Part shown: positions 17,909-25,672 of the stretch, in pieces
Numbering within the stretch: the first letter of the stretch is position 1
Layout of the letters: each line of letters begins with the position of its first letter
Assembly: GCF_900106695.1 (NCBI RefSeq)
Contig: NZ_FNMZ01000005.1
Location: 236,323 to 300,322, forward strand
DNA from: Albimonas donghaensis
Lineage (GTDB): Bacteria; Pseudomonadota; Alphaproteobacteria; Rhodobacterales; Rhodobacteraceae
Length of the DNA stretch: 64,000 bases
Reading direction: 5' to 3'
Notes under the pieces: model-generated
Told to the model about the DNA's origin: nothing
What the model saw: only the letters and a program-made list of their open reading frames with translations
Database searches by the model: none
Translations under genes and position numbers: made by a program

Positions 17909-18481
17909 GCCCTCCGCATCCCCGAGCCGCCCCGCGAATGCAAGCCTCGCCGAGGCGAGCCCCGCGAGGCGGCAGCCGGCCCGCCCTGTCGGCAAGGGGG
18001 GGAGCGGCGCGCCCCGCGGCCCGAGGATGGCGCGCGGGCGCCCCGCCCGCGCTGCCCCGGCCCGCGCTGCCCCCCCCGCGCCGCTTCGGGCCTGACCGCC
18101 GCCGCTTTCCCCCTCGCCAGACGCGCCCCGCTCCCAGCGCGCCGCGGGCGACCGGCCTCCACCGGCGAGACCGATGCGCGGCGCCTTCGCCCGGCCCCAC
18201 CGGCGCAACCGATCGGGCGACGCGCGTCCGTGGTTGTCGCGTGTCGGACGCACCGCCGCCCGCGCGCGCCTCCCGCCCCCCAAAGGCCGCCGCTGCGCCC
18301 CGCGCGCCGCACCGGACAACGCCCCGCGCAAAACCCCCGGGCACGGCCCGCCGCCCCCATCCTGACCTTCGTCAGCCTCGCCCCCTTGCCCCGGCGCCGC
18401 GTCCCGGCCATGCTCCGCCCGAACATTCGCGCGGGTATGCCCTCGATCGCCCGCCGCTCGTCCCATGGGAGGACCCGAACC
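17909..18481. other. Divergent intergenic region, nothing recognised
   Basis: This lies between the leftward pseudouridine synthase and rightward reductase genes. It is GC-rich throughout, with long but low-complexity open frames on both strands that I reject as genes. The promoters of both neighbours should be here, but no clear elements were found. Confidence 0.5.
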
Positions 18482-19519
18482 ATGACCCAGACCCTGACCC
18501 GCATCGCCCTCGCCTCGCGCCCGGTCGGCTGGCCGACGCAAGAGAACTTCTCGGTCGAGACCGGCCCCGTCCCCGAACCCGGCCCCGGCCAGTTCCTCGC
18601 CCGCACCATCTGGCTGTCGCTCGACCCCTATATGCGCGGGCGCATGGATGACGGGCCGTCCTACGCCGCCCCCGTGCCCCTCGGCGGCACCATGGAGGGC
18701 GGCACCGTCTCCGAGGTCATCGCCTCCAACCACCCCGATTACGCGCCCGGCGACATCGTGGTGGGCCGGCTGGGCTGGGCCTCGCACGGGGTCTCGGACG
18801 GGACCGGGGTGCGCAAGGTGGACCCGAACCTCGCGCCGCTCTCCACCGCGCTGGGCGTGCTGGGGATGCCGGGCCACACCGCCTATGCGGGGCTGAACGC
18901 CGTGGCGCAGGCCAGGGCGGGGGAGACGCTGGTGGTCTCCGCCGCCTCGGGCGCGGTGGGCTCGCTCGCCGTCCAGCTCGGCAAGGCCATGGGCATGACG
19001 GTGATCGGGGTCGCCGGCGGCGCCGCCAAATGCGCCTTCGTCACCGATGAGCTCGGCGCCGACGCCTGCTTCGACCACCGCGCCGACGAGACCGCCAAGG
19101 ACCTCGCCGCCCGCATCGCCAAGGCCGCCCCCAACGGCGTCGACGTCTATTTCGAGAACGTCGCCGGCAAGACGCTGGAGGCGGTGATCCCCAACATGGC
19201 CCAGCACGGGCGCATCGCGATCTGCGGGATGATCTCGCTCTATTCCGGCAACACCATGGGCGACCGCAACCAGCTGCCGTGGATCTGGCGCTCGATCCTG
19301 GTGAAGCGCCTGCGGGTGCAGGGGTTCCTGGTGGGCGACCACATGGATATCCAGGCGCGGTTCCTCGAAGAGGTCGGGCCGCTGGTGAAGGCCGGCAAGG
19401 TCAAGTTCCGCGAGACCGTGGCCGAGGGGCTGGAGGCCGCGCCGGAAGCCTTCATCGCGCTGCTGCGCGGCGACAATTTCGGCAAACAGCTGGTGCGCGT
19501 CGGCGCCGATCCGGCCTGA
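18482..19519 (+). CDS. NADP-dependent MDR oxidoreductase, CurA/leukotriene-B4-dehydrogenase type
   Basis: The 345-residue cytoplasmic reductase belongs to the zinc-independent medium-chain family that reduces activated double bonds with NADPH. Typical segments are LSLDPYMRGRM (about residues 44-54), LGMPGHTAYAGL, the nucleotide-binding VVSAASGAVGSLAVQLGKAMG (first part about 152) and VDVYFENVAGKTLEAV. Length fits YncB/CurA. Substrates of such enzymes are enones such as curcumin or 2-alkenals. The actual one is unknown. A histidine-phosphatase-like gene follows 14 bases later on the same strand, so the two are probably co-transcribed. Confidence 0.93.
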   Translation: MTQTLTRIALASRPVGWPTQENFSVETGPVPEPGPGQFLARTIWLSLDPYMRGRMDDGPSYAAPVPLGGTMEGGTVSEVIASNHPDYAPGDIVVGRLGWASHGVSDGTGVRKVDPNLAPLSTALGVLGMPGHTAYAGLNAVAQARAGETLVVSAASGAVGSLAVQLGKAMGMTVIGVAGGAAKCAFVTDELGADACFDHRADETAKDLAARIAKAAPNGVDVYFENVAGKTLEAVIPNMAQHGRIAICGMISLYSGNTMGDRNQLPWIWRSILVKRLRVQGFLVGDHMDIQARFLEEVGPLVKAGKVKFRETVAEGLEAAPEAFIALLRGDNFGKQLVRVGADPA

Positions 19520-19533
19520 GGGGGGAGCGCGCG

Positions 19534-20196
19534 ATGCCGCATGTCTGGATGATCCGCCACGGGCAGGCCTCCTTCGGGACCGACAACTACGACCGGCTGT
19601 CGCCGCTGGGCCACCGTCAGGCCCGGATGCTGGGGGAATGGCTGGCCGCCCATGGCCAGTTCCCCGCCCGCATCATGGTCGGCACCCTGGTCCGCCAGCG
19701 CGAGACCGCGGAGGGGCTGGCCGAAGGCCTCGGCATGGGCGCGAAGACCCCCGCCTTCGAGGTGCATCCCGGCCTGAACGAGCACAATGCGGACTCGATC
19801 ATGCGGGGCTGGGTGAAGGCGGGGAACGTCCATCCGGGCCATGGCGACCGCAAGGCGCATTTCCGGGCGCTGACCGCGGCGGTGCTGGGCTGGCAGGCCG
19901 GCGAGCTGGTCTCGGACGAGGAGACCTTCGACGAGTGGGAGACCCGCATCGCCTCCGCCGTCGCCCAGGCGGCGGAGGGGGACCGGCCCTGCTGGTGCGT
20001 GTCCTCGGGCGGGGTCATCGGGCAGGCGGTGCGGGTGGCGACGGGGGCCCCGGCCTCGACCCAGATCCGGCTGCAGATGCAGGTGAAGAACGCGTCGTTC
20101 TCGCGGCTGGCCGGGCGGGCCGAACGGCTCAACCTGCTGAGCTTCAACGAGACCCCGCATCTGGACGGCCAGGACGACCTGATCACCTGGAGCTGA
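19534..20196 (+). CDS. Histidine-phosphatase-superfamily protein with a substituted second histidine
   Basis: The 220-residue protein opens with the RHG motif (MPHVWMIRHGQASFG), whose histidine is the phosphoryl acceptor in this superfamily. The usual second motif 'SHGG' reads SSGG (CVSSGGVIGQAV, residues 157-160), so the second core histidine is serine. Related bacterial subfamilies with SGG in this place are known to me, so the change may be ancestral rather than a recent loss. The substrate is unknown. It lies 14 bases after the CurA-like reductase gene, indicating one transcript. Confidence 0.88.
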   Translation: MPHVWMIRHGQASFGTDNYDRLSPLGHRQARMLGEWLAAHGQFPARIMVGTLVRQRETAEGLAEGLGMGAKTPAFEVHPGLNEHNADSIMRGWVKAGNVHPGHGDRKAHFRALTAAVLGWQAGELVSDEETFDEWETRIASAVAQAAEGDRPCWCVSSGGVIGQAVRVATGAPASTQIRLQMQVKNASFSRLAGRAERLNLLSFNETPHLDGQDDLITWS

Positions 20197-20590
20197 AGGC
20201 GCGCCTCTGTGTTGCGATCGGCGGGGGCGAGACATCCGCCCCCGCCCCCTCCCCGCCCCCCTCCTCGCCTCGCCCCCCCTTCATCGCCCTCGTCTTCCGG
20301 GTTCGCCCTCCCGGTCTTCCGGGTTCGCCCTCCCGGTCTTCCGGGTTCGCCCTCCCGGTCTTCCGGGTTCGCCCTCCCGCTCGCCCCCTCCGGCTGCGCC
20401 GGGCGCCGCGTCGGCCGGCCCGCTGGCGGGACCGTCTTGCCCGCGGCGCGCTTGACCGGCCCGCGTGCGGCGGGCGGTGCGGGGTGGGAAACGTCCGCGC
20501 CAGGCGCCCCGCCTCCTGCGCCGCGGGCGGGCGGCTGAAATCCTCGGCACGGTTGTCGCGGCGCCCCCGGCGACCCTCGGCGCGCCGGCC
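20197..20590. other. Convergent intergenic region containing a tandem repeat
   Basis: No gene is supported between the rightward phosphatase-like gene and the leftward lipocalin-like gene. A 22-bp tandem array lies at 20292-20379. The rest is GC-rich and featureless. Confidence 0.6.
20292..20379. repeat. 22-bp tandem repeat, four perfect copies
   Basis: Four identical 22-bp units begin at 20292, 20314, 20336 and 20358. Each starts GTCTTCCGGGTTCGCC and ends CTCCCG. There are no spacers, so this is not a CRISPR array. CCGGG and CCCGG inside each unit could pair. Confidence 0.95.
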
Positions 20591-21685
20591 TCAGTAGCCG
20601 GTCAGCTCCATGTATCCGACGCCGGCGCGGCTGCCCTCGACCCGGATCGGACCCTCCCAATAGGGGAAGGACATGTCCATCCAGGCCGCCCTGTTCAGCG
20701 GCTCCACGATCAGCGCCAGGCCGCGGGACGGGATCTCCACCGTCCATTCCAGGGGGATCATGCGGCCCGCCACCTCGGCCTCGGCCGCCGGCGCCAGGGC
20801 GACTTCGGCCGGGTCCAGCCGCTCGATGGCGCCGTCGGGCCGGATCCAGGCCGCCGACAGGTAGGGCCGCGCCCCCACCCGCCGCATCCGGTAGAGCATC
20901 AGCTTGTCGCCCCCCTCCAGGTGGACCGAGAACCAGTCCCATCCCGGCTGGTCGGCCTCCAGCGGCTGCGAGCTCCATTCCCGGTCGAGCCAGGCGGGGC
21001 CGGAGACCTCGACCCGCTCGCCCCCCAGCCGAAGCTCGCCCGAGGCGCGCAGGAAGGGGGCGGAGTAGTAGTAGCTGGCCTGCCCGCGCTCGGACTTGAC
21101 CGAATAGCCGGCGCGGCCCTGCAGCACCTCCGGCCCCTCGGCCCGCAGCCCGAGATCGTAGGAGAACCCGCGCCCCCCGGCCCGCAGCCGCAGGGGGGAG
21201 AAGCCCTCGCCGAGGCTCTCCATCCGCCAGTCGTCGATCCAGGCGCGGTAGGGCTGCGCCACCGCCCCCGCCTGCCCGACCCCGCCGCGCCCGAATTTCT
21301 CGGCCGTCAGGTGGCGGTCGGCGGAGGTGAGGGCCGCGTGCCCCATCCAGATCTGCGGCGAGGCCCAGCCGTCCAGCCCCGGATCCGGCGACACGGCCTG
21401 GCGGAACAGGGTCCACTGCACGCCGAAGGCGCGGCCGGCGGCGTCGGAGAGGTTGGCGGTCAGATACCACCACTCGATGCGGAAATCGGGATGCGGGCCG
21501 CGGTCGCGCGGGAAGGCGAAGCGGCGGCCCTCGACGACCTGCGAATAGCCCTCCGCGTCGGCGCCGAGGCCCGCATAGCCCTGGGCCGCGGCGCGCCCGC
21601 CCAGCCATGTGGCGGGCGCGGCCGCGCCGGTGACCGCCAGCGCCCCCAGCAGGCGCAGCGCGCGGCGGCGTCCCTCAGCGCTCAT
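20591..21685 (-). CDS. Lipocalin/CrtC-like (AttH-type) exported protein
   Basis: This 364-residue protein has an N-terminal arginine cluster (EGRRRALRLLG) followed by a hydrophobic stretch ending near AAAQ (about residue 35), which suggests export, possibly by Tat. The mature part has the hydroxyneurosporene-synthase/AttH lipocalin-like features: HPDFRIEWWYLTANL (about 62-76), a duplicated beta-rich layout, WLDREWSSQPL (about 217) and GWDWFSVHLEGGDKLMLYRM. Its first 11 bases overlap the end of the FtsX-type permease gene, so the three genes form one operon resembling attEFGH. It is not likely a carotenoid enzyme in this context. A role in lipid or lipoprotein handling at the envelope is inference. 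Confidence 0.88.
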   Translation of the reverse strand: MSAEGRRRALRLLGALAVTGAAAPATWLGGRAAAQGYAGLGADAEGYSQVVEGRRFAFPRDRGPHPDFRIEWWYLTANLSDAAGRAFGVQWTLFRQAVSPDPGLDGWASPQIWMGHAALTSADRHLTAEKFGRGGVGQAGAVAQPYRAWIDDWRMESLGEGFSPLRLRAGGRGFSYDLGLRAEGPEVLQGRAGYSVKSERGQASYYYSAPFLRASGELRLGGERVEVSGPAWLDREWSSQPLEADQPGWDWFSVHLEGGDKLMLYRMRRVGARPYLSAAWIRPDGAIERLDPAEVALAPAAEAEVAGRMIPLEWTVEIPSRGLALIVEPLNRAAWMDMSFPYWEGPIRVEGSRAGVGYMELTGY

Positions 21686-24194
21686 CGGCGAAGACCTTGG
21701 CGAGCGCGGCGGGAGAGGTGCGCAGGAACCCCGCCAGCGGGATCGCCGCGGCGAGCCCGGCCGCCGCGACCGCCAGCGCCGCCAGCCGCAGCCAGTCGGC
21801 GGGGAAGACATGCAGCGGCAGCCGCCAGCCGAAGGCGGCGACATTGACCACCGCCACCAGCGCCCAGGCCAGCGCCACGCCCAGCGGCGTCGCGAGCATC
21901 GCGGTCAGCAGCGCCAGCCCCATGATCCGTCCCAGCTCCATCGCCGCGAGCCTGCGGCGGCTCGTTCCCATCGCCCAGACCGGCGCGGTCTGCGGCAGGC
22001 GCGCCGCCGACAGGCTCAGCAACGCGGTGGCCAGCGCGATCCCCGCCACCCCGAAGGTCAGCGTGTTGAGCGCGCCGGTCACCGCGAAGGTCCGCTCGAA
22101 TATGCGCGAGGACAGGGCGCGGATCGACCCCTGTTCCATCGCCGAGACCCCTTCCGCCGCGTCCAGTTCGGCCGCCACCGCCTCCGCCGCCTCGGGCGGG
22201 GTCACGCGCAGGGCGTGGCGGCCGCGCTCGGCCTCCGGCGCGCGGGCGGCGAGGGCCGCGTTGGACAGGCGGACCTGCCCCCTCGGGTTGCCGTAATCGG
22301 CGAAGATCGCGGCGACCGGCAGGGCCGCGCCCCCCGCCAGCGCCAGCGGATCGCCCAGCCCGAGGTCCAGCCGGCGGGCGAGCTGCTCGGAGATCATCGC
22401 CCCCTGCCCCGCCGCCACCCGGTCCCAGGCCCCCGGCGCGGCTTCCAGCAGCGGCCAGCGGCGCCGCCAGGTGGCGTGGTCCGCGAAGCCGCGCAGTTCC
22501 ACCGGCGCGCCGTCCAGCACGGTTTCGGCCCGCCATTCGGGCAGGTCGGCGGAGATCCGCGGATCGGCGGCGATCAGGGCGGCGAGGCGGGGGGCGGCGC
22601 CGGGCTCGGCCTCGGCGTAGACCTCGGCGGCGAGGCGGTCCTCCAGCCAGCTCTCGAAGGTCAGGCGGAAGCCGTCGACCATGGAGCCGACGCCGACATT
22701 GGCCGCCAGCGCGATCATCAGCGCCATCAGGGCCAGCGACAGGCCGGGAAGCTGCTGGCGCGCATCCGCGGCCATCCAGGCGGCGAGCGGGCCCCAGCGG
22801 CGGTCGGCCAGCCCCTGCAACCCGGCCAGCGCCGCGCCCAGCGCCAGCGGCAGCGCCAGCGCGGCGGCGCCCAGCATGGCGCCGATCATGGCGAACCCGG
22901 CGACCAGCCCTTCGCCCCAGACCGCCAGCCCCGCGGCGACCACCGCCAGCGCCCCCGCCAGCGCGCCCTGCCGGGCGCGGGCGCGGCGGGCGGCGGCGAA
23001 CCAGGCCTCGGGCCTCGCGCTGTCGAGCACCGGCATCCGCGCCGCTTTCCACAGCGCCCCGCCGGAGGCGACCGCCGCCCCCGCCACGCTCATCCCCAGG
23101 CCCCAGAGCCACCAGGACAGGGGCAGCGACAACGCGTCGGGGGCGGGCGCGTCGTAGAGCCCCCGCAGGCTCGCCGCCACGTCGGGCAGCAGGGCGGCGG
23201 CCACCGTCGCCCCCCCGGCGATCCCCGCGACCCCGGCCAGAAGCGCGAGCACCAGCAGCTCCGCCCCCAGCGCCGCGCAGAGCGTCCAGGCCGGCAGCCC
23301 GCAGGCGCGGAGCGAGCGCATCAGCCCGCGCCGCTGCTCGAAGGCCAGCCCCACCGCGCCATGGGCGATGAACAGCCCGACCGCGAAGGCGAGAAAGCCG
23401 AAAGCGGTGAGGTTGAGGTGAAAGCTCTCGGTCAGCTGCGCCGGGTCGGCGGCGGCGCGCGGGGCGGCGCGGCGCAGGTCGGGGGCGATGTCGGAGAGCG
23501 GGGCGGCGGGAAGCTCCGCGTCAGGGTCGAGCAGGAAGCGGGTGGTCCGCCCCTCCATCCCCGCGAGCCGCTGGGCGAAGCCGAAATCCATGATCAGCAC
23601 CCCCGGCGCCGCGGCGGCGGAGGCGACCAGCGGCGGCGTCTCGCCCCGCGGGGTGGCGAGCCGGTCGCCCGCCCCGACCCCCAGCGCGTCGCCCAGTTCG
23701 GCCAGCGTGGCGGGCGCGATCAGCGCGCGGCCCGGCGGACGGGTGAAGGCGGCGTAATCGGGCGCGGGAGGAGCGTCGGCGTCGGCGTCGTTCCCGGCCT
23801 CGTCCTCGCCGGCGCCGAACAGGGCCAGGCCGGCGGCTTCGGGCAGGCTCACCGGCTCGACGCCCATCAGGCGCAGGGAGGCGGGGGCGCCCTCCACCGC
23901 GAGGTCCACGTCGATCAGGGGGCTGGCGGGCCATCCGGCCCGGCGCAGCGGGCCGAACCGGGCGATGTCGGCGGGGCCTCCGCCCTCGGCGACCAGGGCG
24001 GGGAGGGCGGCGGCGGACATGGCGCGGGCGGCGTCGTCATAGGCCCGCCGCGCCTCGGCGTTCAACGCCTGCACCCCGATCCACAGCCCGGTCGCGGCCG
24101 CCAGTCCGACCAGCGCGGCGGCCAGCAGCAGCGGCCGGCGGCGCCAGTGGCTGGCGAGCGCGGTCAGCGCCCAGAGGAACCCGCGCCAGTTCAT
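21675..24194 (-). CDS. FtsX-family ABC transporter permease (AttFG-like)
   Basis: The 839-residue inner-membrane protein has one N-terminal helix, a large periplasmic domain, and then FtsX-type four-helix units repeated in the middle (about residues 255-470) and at the C-terminus (about 700-835), as in the large MacB/LolC-like permeases. It should work with the ATPase encoded just upstream. Such permeases usually extract lipids or lipoproteins or transmit mechanical force rather than import solutes. Its start lies 38 bases after the ATPase stop, and its end overlaps the lipocalin-like gene by 11 bases. Confidence 0.9.
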   Translation of the reverse strand: MNWRGFLWALTALASHWRRRPLLLAAALVGLAAATGLWIGVQALNAEARRAYDDAARAMSAAALPALVAEGGGPADIARFGPLRRAGWPASPLIDVDLAVEGAPASLRLMGVEPVSLPEAAGLALFGAGEDEAGNDADADAPPAPDYAAFTRPPGRALIAPATLAELGDALGVGAGDRLATPRGETPPLVASAAAAPGVLIMDFGFAQRLAGMEGRTTRFLLDPDAELPAAPLSDIAPDLRRAAPRAAADPAQLTESFHLNLTAFGFLAFAVGLFIAHGAVGLAFEQRRGLMRSLRACGLPAWTLCAALGAELLVLALLAGVAGIAGGATVAAALLPDVAASLRGLYDAPAPDALSLPLSWWLWGLGMSVAGAAVASGGALWKAARMPVLDSARPEAWFAAARRARARQGALAGALAVVAAGLAVWGEGLVAGFAMIGAMLGAAALALPLALGAALAGLQGLADRRWGPLAAWMAADARQQLPGLSLALMALMIALAANVGVGSMVDGFRLTFESWLEDRLAAEVYAEAEPGAAPRLAALIAADPRISADLPEWRAETVLDGAPVELRGFADHATWRRRWPLLEAAPGAWDRVAAGQGAMISEQLARRLDLGLGDPLALAGGAALPVAAIFADYGNPRGQVRLSNAALAARAPEAERGRHALRVTPPEAAEAVAAELDAAEGVSAMEQGSIRALSSRIFERTFAVTGALNTLTFGVAGIALATALLSLSAARLPQTAPVWAMGTSRRRLAAMELGRIMGLALLTAMLATPLGVALAWALVAVVNVAAFGWRLPLHVFPADWLRLAALAVAAAGLAAAIPLAGFLRTSPAALAKVFADER

Positions 24195-24216
24195 CCCCGC
24201 ACGCTCATGCCCATAA

Positions 24217-24244
24217 GCTCATTCCAGCCCGCTCATTCCAGCCG
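24217..24244 (-). repeat. 14-bp duplication spanning the LolD-like ATPase stop codon
   Basis: GCTCATTCCAGCCC (24217-24230) and GCTCATTCCAGCCG (24231-24244) differ in one base. The ATPase stop (complement of 24233-24235) is in the copy that comes first on the coding strand, so the second copy repeats the stop. Confidence 0.8.
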
Positions 24245-24913
24245 GCCGGCGCGCAGATGCGCCCGCCCCCCGAGCCGCCCGGCCAGCCGGGGCGAATGCG
24301 TGACCATCAGCAGCGCCGCCCCCGTCTCCGCCGCCAGTTCCAGCAGCAGGTCGAGCACGGCGTCCGAGGCCGCCTCGTCCAGGGCGCCGGTCGGCTCGTC
24401 GGCCAGCACCAGTCCCGGCCGCGCCGCCAGCGCCCGCCCGATGGCGACGCGCTGCTGCTGGCCGCCCGAAAGCTGCTCGGGATAGCGCCGCTCCAGCCCC
24501 GCCAGCCCCAGCCGCGCGACCAGGGCCGCGGTCCAGGCCCTGTCCGCGCGCCCCGCCAGCCGCGCCTGAAAGGCGATGTTGGAGGCGACGGTGAGGCTCG
24601 GCGCCAGGTTGAACTGCTGGAACACCAGCCCGACATGGTCGCGCCGCAGCCGGGCCCGCCCGGCGTCGCGAAGGCCCGTCAGGGACCGGCCGGCGATCCG
24701 AACCTCGCCCGCATCCGCCGCGTCCAGCCCGGCCGCGAGATGCAGCAGCGTGGACTTGCCCGAGCCGCTCTCCCCGGTCAGGGCCAGGCTCTCGCCCGGG
24801 GCCAGCGCCAGCGAGACGCCGCGCAGCACCTCCACCGGCCCCTCGGGGGAGGGATAGGTCTTTCGGAGGCCCTCGAGGGCGAGCGGGGGCGTGGGGGCGG
24901 CGGCGTCTTTCAT
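24233..24913 (-). CDS. ABC transporter ATP-binding protein, LolD/MacB type
   Basis: The 226-residue ATPase has Walker A GESGSGKST (about residues 47-55), the signature LSGGQQQR near 148 and Walker B LVLADEPTGALDE near 168. The 'DEPTGALD' form and short length are typical of LolD/MacB/FtsE-class ATPases that pair with FtsX-type permeases. The ATG at 24911-24913 gives the usual N-terminus. An upstream in-frame ATG adds only basic residues. It is the first gene of the three-gene leftward operon. Confidence 0.93.
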   Translation of the reverse strand: MKDAAAPTPPLALEGLRKTYPSPEGPVEVLRGVSLALAPGESLALTGESGSGKSTLLHLAAGLDAADAGEVRIAGRSLTGLRDAGRARLRRDHVGLVFQQFNLAPSLTVASNIAFQARLAGRADRAWTAALVARLGLAGLERRYPEQLSGGQQQRVAIGRALAARPGLVLADEPTGALDEAASDAVLDLLLELAAETGAALLMVTHSPRLAGRLGGRAHLRAGRLE

Positions 24914-25034
24914 GGATACGAGCCTCGCGCCCCGTCGACCCGCGCGCAACCGTCGGCGCGGACGCAGGCGGGGCGGCGGGCGCGGACGCAGGCGCGCGCG
25001 TGGGCGCCGGGGCGCGCGGGAGCCGGGGCGCCGC

Positions 25035-25463
25035 TCAGCGGGCCATTCCCAGCGCCCGCACGGCCAGCACGCCGGCGGCGGCGGAGCTTCCGGTGATGAC
25101 CCCGCCCCAGAGCGTGTCGATGATCACCATGCGCCAGCTCCAGCCCTTCAGCGTCGCCATGTTCACCCATTCATAGGTGCCGTAGGCGAGCATCCCCAGG
25201 ATGGCGCCGTTCAGCGCCGCGCGGGCCCAGGGCGGCATGACGCCTCCGCCCTCGCCCTGCGCCAGCGCGGGCCAGGAGCAGAACCACAGGATCCCGCCCA
25301 CATAGAACAGGTAGAAGATGCCGGCGACGCCGAGCTTGGGGTCCTCCAGCATCATCGGGCCGATATTGCGCTCGAACAGCGCCTTCATGAACAGGGTGAG
25401 CATCGCCACGTCCAGCACGAGGAACGCCGCCATGGTCGCGAGGTAGAGCGCGACGAGCGTCAT
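25035..25463 (-). CDS. DUF2177-family membrane protein
   Basis: The 142-residue protein is mostly hydrophobic with four predicted helices. It carries the DUF2177 pattern: an N-terminal LVLDVAMLTLFMKALFERNI, a YLFYVGGILWF segment and the conserved GMLAYGTYEWVNMATLKGW (about residues 94-112) followed by IIDTLWGG. Members are inner-membrane proteins of unknown function. The ATG at 25461-25463 fits. Upstream in-frame ATGs lie in non-conserved sequence. It may follow the efflux genes on the same strand, 209 bases away, but the context says little about its job. Confidence 0.9.
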   Translation of the reverse strand: MTLVALYLATMAAFLVLDVAMLTLFMKALFERNIGPMMLEDPKLGVAGIFYLFYVGGILWFCSWPALAQGEGGGVMPPWARAALNGAILGMLAYGTYEWVNMATLKGWSWRMVIIDTLWGGVITGSSAAAGVLAVRALGMAR

Positions 25464-25672
25464 CTGGGGTTTCCCTTTCCCTTGCATCGGCGGCCATGGC
25501 CCCGTTCGGGTTCTCGTCCGGGGCCCCATCCGGAGCCCCCGGCCGCGCCGCCGTGGTTTCGCCGCGAACTGGCCCGATTCCGGCCCCGGTCAAGGGCGGG
25601 CGGGGGCGGGAGCGATCACGGGCCTGAGAGGCGCGTCGCACCAGCCCCGCCCCGGCCCTGCCCGCCCCCGCC

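Noticed and set aside
20292..20379. CRISPR-like array
   Set aside because: The 22-bp copies are directly adjacent with no spacers and no cas genes nearby.
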